Shown piece by piece: positions 1 through 8,701 of a stretch of 26,701 bases of DNA. The DNA lies in assembly GCA_021163155.1 (NCBI GenBank), contig JAGGXI010000065.1, forward strand, positions 1-26,701, given 5' to 3'. This stretch comes from Candidatus Aerophobota bacterium (GTDB lineage Bacteria; Aerophobota; Aerophobia; Aerophobales; JAGGXI01). Numbering within the stretch: the first letter of the stretch is position 1; the number at the start of each line of letters is the position of its first letter. Below the pieces are notes generated by a model. It did not search any database and was not told the origin of the DNA. It saw only the letters and a program-made list of their open reading frames with translations. The position numbers and the translations under genes are program-made.

Positions 1-132
1 AAATATCACATTTAAGCTGTAGTTATCCTTGCACTATCAAGATTGATCGGTAAAGTAAGGTAGCCGCAACCTTCAGGTTGCGCTGTTTTACGCAGGCTAA
101 AGCCTGCGGCTACCATTTTTTTCGTGCAAAAG
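1..132 (+). repeat. Locus-flanking long repeat, left copy (with double hairpin)
   Basis: Bases 1-71 are identical to 25940-26010 and bases 75-132 to 26049-26106, in the same orientation. Inside it, GGTAGCCGC (59-67) is complementary to GCGGCTACC (106-114). These arms enclose two hairpins, GCAACCT/AGGTTGC (66-81) and GCAGGCT-AA-AGCCTGC (92-107). A run of seven T follows at 116-122, so the structure could also act as a plus-strand terminator. The copy begins at the window edge and probably extends beyond it. A weak extra hairpin (CAACC/GGTTG) lies at 177-190. Confidence 0.9.
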
Positions 133-215
133 ATAGTTTACAAATACTCAATTCAAAGTCTGGTTCAAAAGATGCACAACCCAGAGGTTGCAACTCCCGC
201 TTTATTACAGACAAA

Positions 216-686
216 TTAGCCAAAGAGAATAAGCTCCTTAAAATAAGTTTTATAATATCCTCTATCTCGGGCAAGAAGAGAATTCGCCATAATTTTTGCA
301 TAACCACCGATTAAAAAATCGCTAATGATGTGCTGACGAATACTAATGATATTTGAGCAATTCTTGCATTTTACCAACATTTTTGTACCACAATGAGGAC
401 ACTGTAATTCTTTACCTTGCCTGGTAATGTATTCCTTCCAGGCTCTGCTTCCTTCCCAAAGAGCTTCCTTGCTGGAAGAGTGCAATGTTATGCCCGTATC
501 GTTCAAAAACTCATCCAGATTCTCTCTCCTTTTAAATTGGGAGGCAAGCTCTGCCTACACAACCTCATTGATAATTAAAGACCCTTTCTTCAGAGCTGTG
601 ATAAGAAGTCTTCTGGAGCTCTCAAAATATCTCTTATCTTTATTTAAAACATCAATAAGAATATTAGTATCCACTGCGGTGGTCAT
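216..686 (-). pseudogene. VapC-like PIN-domain toxin, interrupted by one amber codon
   Basis: Translating the minus strand from ATG at 686 gives MTTAVDTNILIDVLN, the first PIN-domain acidic motif. The frame continues to codon 43, hits TAG (plus-strand 555-557), then runs on without further breaks to 216. The downstream half holds two CxxC pairs (CPHC and CKNC), then RQHIISDFLIG and LLARDRGYYKTYF, the conserved C-terminal acidic region of a PIN nuclease. PIN toxins of the VapC type cleave RNA. The sequence around the stop reads EVV*AEL where relatives typically have EVVYAEL, so one Tyr codon probably became TAG. DegT in this window ends with TAG, so amber is an ordinary stop here. The start overlaps the stop of an antitoxin-like remnant by 4 bp. 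The reading is confident; loss of function is inferred. Confidence 0.8.
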
Positions 687-751
687 TCAACTTCTCCTCT
701 CAATTCTTCCATAATTTGATCAGTAGTTTTACTCAGCTTCAAATGCCCTGC
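683..751 (-). pseudogene. C-terminal remnant of an antitoxin-like gene
   Basis: The minus strand encodes about 22 residues ending LKLSKTTDQIMEELRGEVE before a TGA that overlaps the VapC start (ATGA). This tight overlap is the usual toxin-antitoxin arrangement, and the peptide resembles the tail of an AbrB/MazE-type antitoxin. An in-frame TAA lies directly upstream (752-754) and no start is visible, so the gene body is gone or frameshifted. The family assignment is tentative. Confidence 0.4.
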
Positions 752-756
752 TTACC

Positions 757-785
757 TCTAAAAAGGGTCTTTTTCTATAAGTCAA
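757..785 (-). promoter_or_regulatory. Weak promoter-like pair at the end of the TTGACT repeat
   Basis: On the minus strand TTGACT (785-780) is followed 17 nt later by TTTAGA (762-757), pointing at the antitoxin remnant and vapC pseudogene. The -10 match is poor. The -35 box belongs to the repeat copy at 780-848. Confidence 0.25.
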
Positions 786-848
786 GTGAATCTCGGGAAA
801 GTACCTTGATAGCCATATAAATCTTAAACTAATACTTTCTGGTATGAT
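780..848 (-). repeat. TTGACT-ended interspersed repeat, copy 1
   Basis: The minus strand contains AGAAAGTATTA, then TTTATATGG, TATCAAGG, TTCCCGAGAT and finally CTTGACT. The same order of blocks occurs at 21727-21784 and, in part, at 26155-26205. The rest of the gap from 687 to 896 holds only the antitoxin remnant and this repeat. Confidence 0.6.
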
Positions 849-896
849 TAAAGATATTAGCTTGCGATTCTTCAAAAAATCAACTCTTCTGTATTG

Positions 897-1445
897 TTAA
901 GATATATCCTCTTTTTCCCTGCCCTGTTTTTTTAGAAAGAGTTTTAATTTTAATACTACAATTATAGGAAGAAAAATCAATACTTCTATAATTATAGCTT
1001 TAAAGTTATGTAAATCAAAAAGGCTGCGGAGAGTAGTTTTATGAATATCGAGGAAAATAGTATAAAAAGAAATGAAATATTTTTTTGTAAAGGGCCAGAA
1101 TAGCATCACTCCAAAGGGAGAGGTGGTATCGGCACATAGAAAGTCAGCAATCACATGAGTAAAGTAGAGTAAGAAAAAGATAATAAAATTCTTCTTTTTC
1201 CTAAATTTAGGCACTAAACATAAAATTAAAGCAACGAATATAGAAAAACCTAAAGTATGAGTAATTCCATGATGAAATCTATTAGCATGTCCAATGAATA
1301 TTCCTGGAATAAGATCAAGGTCAGGAGCATTTGCTATAAATAGATAAAAAAGGATAGTCTTCCAATTTTTAATTAACCTGCGGTTTTTCTTGAATACAAG
1401 ATACCAGATATATCCTAATAAAGAATGACCAACAGAGGTTGGCAT
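897..1445 (-). CDS. YdjM/DUF457-family membrane metal-dependent hydrolase
   Basis: This 182-residue protein has about four hydrophobic segments and the conserved polar residues of the YdjM (LexA-regulated inner-membrane hydrolase) family: H7, PDLD at 41-44, HHGITH at 58-63 and H97/D101 in FTHVIAD. In the family these residues are thought to bind metal at the membrane face; substrates are not well established. The start is supported by AAGGAG six to seven bases upstream of ATG. It is the last intact gene of the cluster, 150 bp downstream of the glycosidase-like gene. That gap shows no clear hairpin or repeat. It may be a locus passenger rather than a glycan enzyme. The family call is strong; the role is unknown. 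Confidence 0.8.
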   Translation of the reverse strand: MPTSVGHSLLGYIWYLVFKKNRRLIKNWKTILFYLFIANAPDLDLIPGIFIGHANRFHHGITHTLGFSIFVALILCLVPKFRKKKNFIIFFLLYFTHVIADFLCADTTSPFGVMLFWPFTKKYFISFYTIFLDIHKTTLRSLFDLHNFKAIIIEVLIFLPIIVVLKLKLFLKKQGREKEDIS

Positions 1446-1595
1446 TTAATGACTCCTTGGCACAGCTTATTTTATCTGGATCCAGCAAAACATTAAGTTG
1501 ATAGACCTGGATAGTAGAAACGTTAGCTTCCCAACCAATTTCAACTTTTATTTATAAAGGGTGAAGACCTACCTCTCCTTTAATTCTGCTTCTAT

Positions 1596-3005
1596 TTAAC
1601 TACTGTTTATTCTTGTTATATAAAGCACGATATCTTCAGTAAATTTCGGAAGCTGAAGAAGTTTTTTCCCTTCTCCGCTAACTCTATATTTAGCAGGAAA
1701 AAATTTACCAGTTTTAGGGTTAAACCATTTAACTTTATAACTTCCTTTTTCAAGAATAATATCTATCTCTGCCTCATCATCTACATTATTTCCGGTTACA
1801 TAAACTACATAATCATTCCCTGGGTTAGCCAACATATCCCAATGTATCTTACCAGAAAGAGGACTTGTTATCAGCTCATCATGAGGAATCATATTGCCAA
1901 AATTAATGCTTTCCCTAAATTCTCCAAAATATTTAAAATAATCCAATAAAACTTCATCTACATAATTTGCCGGGTCTATGCGACGATCCAAATGAGCATC
2001 CTTTATATCAACATATCCACCATTTACAAAGCAGCTCCACATCTCCCTTCGAGCATAAGCTCTTATCTCATCAGTAATCTTCCCCTCGGGAAGATTTGGG
2101 CCCTCATCGTAGCATTGAGGCCTTATTCCATAATGAGCTTTAAAGAGACTTTCTATAAATTCTGGATCCGTGCCTTCCTTCCATTTCCCACTCCCCGCAT
2201 AAGCATGCCAGTTTATCATATCAATATCAGGATTGTCAAATCCAGAGTATATAGGCTCATAAAATGGAAAAGCATTATGGGAGATGATTGGTTCTCTCTC
2301 AGTAGTATATTTATCAAATTCTTTATCTATAAAATCTACCCAATAATTTATCCATTCACCTTTTGCATCACCCTCATTAATAATCTCATAAACGACATTT
2401 TTATAAGGCCAGGTTTCATCTATTAATTTTCTTACATAAAGCTCTTGATAATACAGAAGAAGAGAGTTATTTAAATTATAAAAGCCTTGTTCATTATCGG
2501 CACTTAAACCAAAATCAAAAACTCCATTAACATTGTTTCGCTTATTAAAAGGATGCTGTCTCCACCGGAATTGAGAATGAGCCTCAAGGCTGCAATCGTC
2601 AAATAAAGAAATTTGAACATAGATACCCTTTTTATTGGCATCGGCAAGTAAAAATTTTAAATCATCCCACCAGCTTTGATTAAAAGAAGTTAAATCACAT
2701 TTTTCTTCTTTATTTATATTATAAATAAGTTGAAACTTACCGCTAATTACCTCTCCATCTTTATAAAAACCATGCAATGGCCATAATCTATAAAAATTAA
2801 TATAATGTTCCTGTAATTTAGTATGAAAAGAAGCATAATCCCACTCTACAGTAAAGATATGCTTGTAAGGCCCATATCCAGCTAAATAAATTGGGTTATT
2901 CTTATTATCTTTTAAATAATAAGCCGCCTCGGTTTTTAAGGCAAATGCTGATAAAACCAACATAAATGTTAACGGAATTGCTACTAAATGCCTTAAATTT
3001 ATCAA
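1596..3005 (-). CDS. Secreted glycoside-hydrolase-like protein (clan GH-A-like barrel)
   Basis: The protein has 469 residues. A hydrophobic N-terminus (about 8-22) ending near TEA-AYY looks like a Sec signal peptide. The barrel-like region carries YEIINEG (N210, E211), the usual Asn-Glu acid/base pair of clan GH-A enzymes, and CYDEG with E301 as candidate nucleophile. The last 80 or so residues (VKWFNPKTGKFF) resemble the small beta domain, named putative collagen-binding, that follows such barrels. The start codon is TTG, chosen because AGGAG lies seven bases upstream and no ATG is close. It probably trims or degrades an extracellular polysaccharide, as hydrolases in such loci often do. The substrate cannot be read from sequence. 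Confidence 0.72.
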   Translation of the reverse strand: MINLRHLVAIPLTFMLVLSAFALKTEAAYYLKDNKNNPIYLAGYGPYKHIFTVEWDYASFHTKLQEHYINFYRLWPLHGFYKDGEVISGKFQLIYNINKEEKCDLTSFNQSWWDDLKFLLADANKKGIYVQISLFDDCSLEAHSQFRWRQHPFNKRNNVNGVFDFGLSADNEQGFYNLNNSLLLYYQELYVRKLIDETWPYKNVVYEIINEGDAKGEWINYWVDFIDKEFDKYTTEREPIISHNAFPFYEPIYSGFDNPDIDMINWHAYAGSGKWKEGTDPEFIESLFKAHYGIRPQCYDEGPNLPEGKITDEIRAYARREMWSCFVNGGYVDIKDAHLDRRIDPANYVDEVLLDYFKYFGEFRESINFGNMIPHDELITSPLSGKIHWDMLANPGNDYVVYVTGNNVDDEAEIDIILEKGSYKVKWFNPKTGKFFPAKYRVSGEGKKLLQLPKFTEDIVLYITRINSS

Positions 3006-3100
3006 TTGATTTCTCCTAATTTTTAGCGTATGAGGTGATTTAAGAACTTCTTTCCCTGTATTTTTAACTTACTTCACCCCACCAAAATTTTAGACAACCC

Positions 3101-3190
3101 ACTTGTGGGTAGGGGCAGCTTTAGTCGCCCTTTGTGAAGCAAGAGTTAAAAAGCGATTGGAAGGCTAAAGCCTCCCCCTACCCAGGTGGA
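3101..3190 (+). repeat. REP-like double palindrome, second arm type
   Basis: Arms GGGTAGGGG (3107-3115) and CCCCTACCC (3175-3183) are exact complements. They enclose a GCAGCTTTAGTCGCC-like half-hairpin and the hairpin AGGCT-AA-AGCCT (3162-3173). The layout matches the GGTAGCC family but the outer arm differs. It fills the 266-bp gap between the flippase start and the glycosidase start. Nothing else is seen there apart from the ribosome-binding site before 3005. Confidence 0.75.
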
Positions 3191-3271
3191 GAACTTTAAT
3201 GAGCCCAAAGTATGGGAGTTAGAATAATATTTAAATTTTCCTTCTTAGCAAGAGAAAAGCAAAAATTACAT

Positions 3272-4759
3272 CTAAGATGAAATATTTTTTGATGTTTTAA
3301 TTCTCTCGCCAGAAATTTTACTTTTTCTCCTTAACAACTTCCGAATGAGGTCCAATTCCTCATGGTCAAATGTCTTAAAACAAAATAGGAGGGCAATATA
3401 AAGAAAAAAAACAAACACTATAGAAGGAATCAAAAAAACGGTATGAAACTTCCAGAGAAAACCTCCTACAATTAGAGAAGCAAAAAATGGCTTCAAGCTA
3501 AATTTTAAAAGAGGAAATTTATAATATGATTTATAAAGATAAAAATAATAGATGGTAAATACTACAAGTTCACTTAAAACTGTTGTAGTCGCTGCTCCTT
3601 TAAAACTATACCTCGGTATTAATAATAAATTTAAAATAATATTAATAATTAACCCTGTAAGACCAATGTACATCACTGACTTTTGTTTATCTATTGAATT
3701 AAAAAGAGTTTGAAAGAGCCAAATTTGGAATACAAAAACAATTCCCAATAAAAGAATTTGTAAGGCAATAACTGAATTTTGAAATTCTTTTCCAAATAAT
3801 ATATTTATAATATTATTCGATAATATTATTCCACAAATTAAAATGGGAAACGAAATTATAAAAAGATATTTACTTGCTCTTAAAGAGAGAACAGAATGAG
3901 CTTTTTTATTTGAGATAAAAAGCTGAGATAAACGAGGATATAAAACACCACAAATGATGGATGGAAATACTGTCAACCCCTCATATATTTTATAAGCAGC
4001 ATTATACCAACCAACATCAGCATCTGTACATATAAAAGAAAGCATTACAGTGTCCACATAAGAATACAAGACGATGATAATAGAAAAAAATCCAAAAGGA
4101 AGAGCTTCTATTTGCAATTTTTTTAAAAAGTTAAAGTCAAATTGAGGGACAATTTTAACCACTTTCCAATTTAAAATCGCAAAAGTTAAAATTAAATCAA
4201 ACACTCTAACAATAACAAAAGTGGAGGCAAAGGAAATTAATCCACCGCCCCGAAGTAATACAACTCCCCCTACCACTAAAAGAGCTAATCTTTCAATGCA
4301 CATTGTTAGCGAATCTAAATCAAAGCGTTCAAAAGCCCGAAAGAAATTTCGGCAAGCCCATTTAAAGGACCTTAAAATAGTAGCAAAACCCAGGATATAA
4401 ACTGCAAATCTTGTTTTTGGAGATGACTTTAGTGCATTTATAGTCAGAACAAGGATAACAAAAATAATTACCGATAATACTAATTTCCAGATTAAAAGAT
4501 TTCCAAAATACTTTACAGATAAACTTTTATCTCGAGCTACGGTTCTCTGGGATAACCCTCTTAATCCAAAATCAGTAAAGATTTCAAATATAAATACAAA
4601 GGCTAAAGCAAAGGTAAATATACCATAATCTACACTACCAAGATGCCTCCCAGCTATAATTAACAATACAAATAAAAAAAGACTACTCAGGGAAGTAATC
4701 GCAGAATAGAAAGTATTTTTAGCTAAACTGATCTTATCAGGTAATATACATTTTTCCAT
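3272..4759 (-). CDS. wzx: Wzx-type polysaccharide flippase (MOP superfamily)
   Basis: This is a 495-residue, very hydrophobic protein with roughly 12-14 predicted membrane segments. Its N-terminal pattern (SLAKNTFYSAITSLSSL, GRHLGSVDYGIFTFALAF, TDFGLRG) is typical of polysaccharide biosynthesis/oligosaccharide flippases. These move undecaprenyl-linked repeat units across the inner membrane. Length fits the family. It lies 70 bp downstream of the FkbM methyltransferase. The upstream ribosome-binding site is weak (AAAGG), so the exact start is less certain. Together with the Wzz-like gene it implies a Wzx/Wzy-dependent pathway, although no Wzy is recognised here. Confidence 0.88.
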   Translation of the reverse strand: MEKCILPDKISLAKNTFYSAITSLSSLFLFVLLIIAGRHLGSVDYGIFTFALAFVFIFEIFTDFGLRGLSQRTVARDKSLSVKYFGNLLIWKLVLSVIIFVILVLTINALKSSPKTRFAVYILGFATILRSFKWACRNFFRAFERFDLDSLTMCIERLALLVVGGVVLLRGGGLISFASTFVIVRVFDLILTFAILNWKVVKIVPQFDFNFLKKLQIEALPFGFFSIIIVLYSYVDTVMLSFICTDADVGWYNAAYKIYEGLTVFPSIICGVLYPRLSQLFISNKKAHSVLSLRASKYLFIISFPILICGIILSNNIINILFGKEFQNSVIALQILLLGIVFVFQIWLFQTLFNSIDKQKSVMYIGLTGLIINIILNLLLIPRYSFKGAATTTVLSELVVFTIYYFYLYKSYYKFPLLKFSLKPFFASLIVGGFLWKFHTVFLIPSIVFVFFLYIALLFCFKTFDHEELDLIRKLLRRKSKISGERIKTSKNISS

Positions 4760-4829
4760 ACAGATAGCTGCCTTTATTCAAAAATAAACTTATCACAATC
4801 AAAACAAAGCCTCTTGCTTAATTCAACCT

Positions 4830-5822
4830 TTATATTCTCTCAAAAATTACCTCTAAGTGACGTCTTCTACCCCTTATTAATAATTTATCGGCTAATAAAT
4901 CATCTATAGTCATATTAAGATATCCAAATTTGAACTCCATCCTCTGGTTAACAATACTGAATATTTTTTTAACAAATATAGGTTCATTTAAAAGAAAAGA
5001 ATAGGGTTCATGGGTTACTTTTTTGGCTTGAAATCCAAAATTCTTAAGAATATTTAAGAAATCCTTTGTTTTTCCCTTCATAATATTTGGATGAATTTCT
5101 ACAAAAATCTTAAGAGGTTTGTTTGATTCAAGTATTTTTTTCATCCCTCTAATAATCTTAATTTCGTAACCCTCAACATCCATTCTAATTAAATCCGGAA
5201 ATGGTTTATTTTCCAAGAATTTATCAAGACTTACTACTTTTACGAGTATTTCATCCTTATAAGTAGACATAACTGCTTTTTTAATCATTGAACCACAGTT
5301 TCGCTTACTTGAAAGATAGATAAGATCCTTTTTGTTTTCATTCCCTATTGCTAACTGGAATACTTCTACATTTGAATAGTTGTTCAACTTAATGTTTTTC
5401 TTTAATAAATCAACATTTTGAGGTACAGGCTCAATAGCGTAAACTTTACCCTCTTTTCCAACTAACATTGCCTCCAACAAAACATAGTAGCCGATATTGG
5501 CGCCAATATCTACTATTACATCGCCTCGACTCAGTTCCTCATGGAAAGCTTTAGTAGCAAAAGGTTCTCTAAATCCGATTCTGAAAAGGTCATACGAAAT
5601 TCCCATATCTTCTTTCACATCTAAGAACATTCTATTACCCATAATCTCCTTCTCAATATATCGATTCTTTAGTCTCAATCGTAATAATTTCCACGATAAA
5701 AAATATTTTAAATATAAGATACATTGATAAATTAAAAATCTTCCTACTCTACAAAAGAAAATTAGTGGATCATCTTCCTTTAATCGTTCAAAAACTATAC
5801 TTACTAAATTTCTTATTTTCAT
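4830..5822 (-). CDS. FkbM-family SAM methyltransferase
   Basis: The protein has 330 residues. The Rossmann motif I VDIGANIG is at 104-111, the acidic post-motif EPVP at 131-134, and the family signature DVEGYE at 215-220. FkbM-type enzymes O-methylate hydroxyls and are frequent in surface-glycan loci, so methylation of a sugar in the repeat unit is likely. The first 60 residues are basic and hydrophobic and not part of the catalytic fold; they may touch the membrane. It sits between the GT2 gene and the flippase with a 21-bp gap to the GT2. The start has only a weak GA-rich ribosome-binding site. Confidence 0.88.
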   Translation of the reverse strand: MKIRNLVSIVFERLKEDDPLIFFCRVGRFLIYQCILYLKYFLSWKLLRLRLKNRYIEKEIMGNRMFLDVKEDMGISYDLFRIGFREPFATKAFHEELSRGDVIVDIGANIGYYVLLEAMLVGKEGKVYAIEPVPQNVDLLKKNIKLNNYSNVEVFQLAIGNENKKDLIYLSSKRNCGSMIKKAVMSTYKDEILVKVVSLDKFLENKPFPDLIRMDVEGYEIKIIRGMKKILESNKPLKIFVEIHPNIMKGKTKDFLNILKNFGFQAKKVTHEPYSFLLNEPIFVKKIFSIVNQRMEFKFGYLNMTIDDLLADKLLIRGRRRHLEVIFERI

Positions 5823-5843
5823 TTTGCTTCTTCTTGAATTATT

Positions 5844-6878
5844 TTATATTAAGTTTCTTACTAATTTCCAATATGAATTGAAAAAGTGATTAAGAAGTTC
5901 CTTGGCTATACTTATATACCGACTATCTAATAGGTCCTTGCGGATATTAATCTTTCCGGCATGCAAAATCTCCTTGTCTGGCAGCTTTTTAAGTAATTGG
6001 ACTTTCTTACGTTTTTTCATCAATTTCCCAAAATTTTTAATTACTGCCAGATTACCTCTTAAGTATTCGCCTAAAGAACCCTTTGCCATTAAAAAGGCTA
6101 AAACAGAAATTTCATAAATTAATAAAGCTGGAAAAATAAAGAAAACTGTTCTCCATGAATAATTCTGTAAAATGAGATACCAACGATTGCGCACCTGGTA
6201 AAAAGCCTTGGAAAGACCTCTCGTTTTTACCTTATGATAAACGATAGCTTTAGGCACACTAAGACACTTAAAGCCTGCGGCTGTCAATCTAAAAGTGAAC
6301 TCTCCATCTGTTCTTCCAAAAAAATAGTCTTCATCAAAAAGACCTATCTGTAAAGCTTTTTCTTTATCAACTATATAGGCAACTCCGCCAGCGATATCAA
6401 TAAAAAAAGGCTCTCTTTCATGCGCTTCTTCTATTGAGGTGTCTGGATTATTAAGAATCGCTTCTCCTACATAATAAAGACTCACTCCGTCAAACTGAAT
6501 AATATTTTTGTTATTGTGATACATTATACGAGGAGACCAAACAGCAGCATCTGGAAATTTATTAACAGTATCTATAAGATTCTTTAAGCAATCAGGAGCT
6601 AAAACCGCATCATCATCTACCAGGAGAACATACGGAGTATCTACCTCTCTGATAGCAGCATTTCGAGCTGGACTTGGGCCTCTGTTTTCCTTCATCTGTA
6701 ATATTTTCACCTCTGGGAATTTTTCTCTAACTAAATCGGTACTCCTGTCCGTAGAATTGTTATCAACTACTATAATTTCGTAATTGGGATAACTTTGAGA
6801 CTTAATTGCAGAAAGGCATTCTTCAAGTAGCTTTTCTCCATTATAGGTAGTTATTGCCACCGTTACTTTCTTAACCAT
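5844..6878 (-). CDS. GT2-family glycosyltransferase (rhamnosyltransferase-like)
   Basis: A 344-residue GT-A enzyme. VAITTYNGEKLLEECLSAI opens the nucleotide-binding fold, DNNSTD (39-44) binds the nucleotide, and the metal motif is VDDDA (87-91). A hydrophobic stretch near 240-265 may anchor it to the membrane. The overall pattern resembles GT2 enzymes that add rhamnose or related sugars to lipid-linked repeat units, which fits the rml genes of the locus. Donor specificity is inference. A strong AAAGGAGG lies upstream of the ATG, somewhat distant (11 bases). The preceding gene in transcription is a SAM methyltransferase. Confidence 0.88.
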   Translation of the reverse strand: MVKKVTVAITTYNGEKLLEECLSAIKSQSYPNYEIIVVDNNSTDRSTDLVREKFPEVKILQMKENRGPSPARNAAIREVDTPYVLLVDDDAVLAPDCLKNLIDTVNKFPDAAVWSPRIMYHNNKNIIQFDGVSLYYVGEAILNNPDTSIEEAHEREPFFIDIAGGVAYIVDKEKALQIGLFDEDYFFGRTDGEFTFRLTAAGFKCLSVPKAIVYHKVKTRGLSKAFYQVRNRWYLILQNYSWRTVFFIFPALLIYEISVLAFLMAKGSLGEYLRGNLAVIKNFGKLMKKRKKVQLLKKLPDKEILHAGKINIRKDLLDSRYISIAKELLNHFFNSYWKLVRNLI

Positions 6879-6924
6879 AAATGAGATATCCTCCTTTCAA
6901 AAAAACAAAAAGTATCTTTTTAAA

Positions 6925-7725
6925 TTAGAGGTATAATTTTGGCTTTTGGCAAATAGTAAAAAAATAAACTCCTTGTCTTACATTCTTCTTAGATATTATA
7001 AAATCACTACATGTTGCATGTTCTGAAGAATGTCCAGTAAACAATCTCTCCAAGATATATTTCCATCTTATAGGTAATAAGTGCACTACTCCAAAGCGAG
7101 CTTTAATTTTATTAATCCGTCTAATAAGAGAATTTCTGTATAAAAGCATCGCTTTGTTTAAGGCGTGCTGCCCAAACAATTCTATTTCATCAAAATAACT
7201 ATTGAGAATGCTACGAACTTCTTCTAAAATAAATTCTTTTTTATGGCACCACAATTCTCCTCTTCCAAAAACTTCTCCATTAGGGGTAGAGATAAAAAAA
7301 TGTCCAGAGGGTTTTAGTACCCTCGCTACCTCGGTTAAAAATAACCCGTGATCGTCTAAATGCTCTATAGCCTCAAATGAGCAGATTACATCAAAAAAAT
7401 TATTTGGAAATTCCATTTTTGTAATATCCATAATCTTAAAGCAAAGATTAGGTTGAATGTAATTCTTCTTAGCATCATTGATAGCTTCGTGAGCAATATC
7501 AATTCCAACTACACTCTTCGCATTATTACTCAAGAAAAAAGCACCGTAGCCCTGTCCGCAACCAGCATCTAAAACTATTTTATCTTTAACATAATGTTTA
7601 ACAAATTCATACCTACAGAATGCTTCATAAAAGTGATATTTTGAGACTTTTCCAGGAATTATCCTCTCGCCAGTGAAAGGTAAACTGCTATTATATTTTT
7701 TTAAATCTCTGTCTTCTGAAAGCAT
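6925..7725 (-). CDS. Class I SAM-dependent methyltransferase
   Basis: The 266-residue protein begins with SSLPFTGERIIPG, a lead-in common in glycan-cluster methyltransferases. Motif I VLDAGCGQGYG (51-61) and the acidic GID (74-76) follow. Later come SFEAIEHLDD and LKPSGHFFISTPNGE, the methyltransferase type 11/23 pattern. It probably methylates a sugar or a polyprenyl-linked glycan intermediate; the acceptor is unknown. GAAGGAG eight bases upstream supports the start. It is one of three methyltransferases between 4.8 and 9.5 kb, suggesting a heavily methylated glycan. Confidence 0.85.
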   Translation of the reverse strand: MLSEDRDLKKYNSSLPFTGERIIPGKVSKYHFYEAFCRYEFVKHYVKDKIVLDAGCGQGYGAFFLSNNAKSVVGIDIAHEAINDAKKNYIQPNLCFKIMDITKMEFPNNFFDVICSFEAIEHLDDHGLFLTEVARVLKPSGHFFISTPNGEVFGRGELWCHKKEFILEEVRSILNSYFDEIELFGQHALNKAMLLYRNSLIRRINKIKARFGVVHLLPIRWKYILERLFTGHSSEHATCSDFIISKKNVRQGVYFFTICQKPKLYL

Positions 7726-7786
7726 TTATTTTTCTCCTTCTTTTTCATCTTGAGTCTTAAAATAATTAAACAATTCCTTAAAAAAT

Positions 7787-8566
7787 TTATTTCCTTTTCC
7801 TTATCACCTTTGCTGGAACCCCTACAGCAATACTAAACTCAGGGATAGATTTTGTCACTACGGCACCAGCACCTATAATACTATCTCTGCCTATAGTTAT
7901 TCCATCCTGGACCCTTACCCCTGCTCCCAACCAGACATTATCTTCAATGGTAATTCCTTTAACTATCTGTTCCTGTGCTATTATGGGAATATCAGTTCGA
8001 CTTATCGCATGGTCTCCTCCACCAATAATATAGCAATAAGCAGCAATAAGAACATTTTTCCCAATATTTACATTTTTTGCTGATTGAATAAAACAATTCA
8101 TAGCAATATTAGTATTCTTCCCAATAATAAGGTCGCCATCTTTACAACTGAGAACAGAATTACGACCTATCATCACATTATCTCCAATAAAAATACCTTT
8201 ATTATCTTTTCCTTTAGCATCTAATACAGAGTTATCCTCTATTATTACATTATTCCCTAAACAAATTTTCTGAGGGTGTCTAAGAACAATGTTTCTTCCA
8301 AATACAACATTTGAGCCAACCTTACCCAAAAGAGTTCTAAAAAGAGGCCTTCTTAATACTAATCCCAGGGCACCGGGCAAAGAGCCAAAAATTCCCATAA
8401 TTAGTTCGTATTTTATTAAAAAACCGATGTTTGGAGAACCAATGGTAACCTCTTGATATTTCTTTAAGGCAGATTTCCGTGCATCGGTAAGAGATGCCTG
8501 AAGCTCTGTTTTAGGTTGGGGGATTTTCCCTTCAGGAATATACCTTTTCTCATCTTTTTCGCTCAT
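7787..8566 (-). CDS. Hexapeptide-repeat acyltransferase (left-handed beta helix)
   Basis: The protein has 259 residues from the chosen start. Isoleucine/valine-rich hexapeptide coils run from about residue 85 to 250 (IVLRHP, IFIGDN, LIIGKN, VNIGKN, ITIGRDSIIGAGAVVTKSIP). The catalytic histidine is probably H186 in GGGDHAIS, and the ending VGVPAKVIRK is typical of maltose/WbbJ-type O-acetyltransferases. It likely acetylates a sugar of the repeat unit. The start at 8566 has GGAGG six bases upstream. An upstream in-frame ATG at 8680 lies inside a REP hairpin and has no ribosome-binding site. The N-terminal 80 residues lie outside the helix. Confidence 0.85.
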   Translation of the reverse strand: MSEKDEKRYIPEGKIPQPKTELQASLTDARKSALKKYQEVTIGSPNIGFLIKYELIMGIFGSLPGALGLVLRRPLFRTLLGKVGSNVVFGRNIVLRHPQKICLGNNVIIEDNSVLDAKGKDNKGIFIGDNVMIGRNSVLSCKDGDLIIGKNTNIAMNCFIQSAKNVNIGKNVLIAAYCYIIGGGDHAISRTDIPIIAQEQIVKGITIEDNVWLGAGVRVQDGITIGRDSIIGAGAVVTKSIPEFSIAVGVPAKVIRKRK

Positions 8567-8653
8567 TAATTTCCTCCAAATAAAAATCTTAGTATTGTTA
8601 ACTAATCTTTTGCATAAAGAATTGGTAACCGTAGGGTTTAGCTCGCGAGATAT

Positions 8654-8679
8654 GCGCAACTTAAAAGTTGCGGCTACCA
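8654..8679 (+). repeat. REP-like hairpin, AAGTTGC stem variant
   Basis: GCAACTT-AA-AAGTTGC (8656-8671) is followed by the constant GGCTACCA arm. Compared with the GCAGGCT copies, both stem arms changed together. It lies in the gap between the acyltransferase and the preceding methyltransferase gene. Confidence 0.85.
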
Positions 8680-8701
8680 TATTTTTTAAAGTCTGTGCAA
8701 G

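Noticed and set aside
78-314. Overlapping small open frames on both strands
   Set aside because: They consist of repeat sequence and the antisense of the vapC 3' end; no motifs.
541-565. REP-like hairpin GGCAAGCTCTGCC
   Set aside because: It is explained as coding sequence (VYAELAS codons) of the vapC pseudogene; pairing is weak.
427-714. Plus-strand open frame of 95 codons
   Set aside because: It is antisense to the VapC reading frame, which carries clear PIN motifs.
8567-8680. Upstream extension of the acyltransferase to ATG 8680
   Set aside because: The ATG lies in a REP hairpin and lacks a ribosome-binding site, while 8566 has GGAGG.
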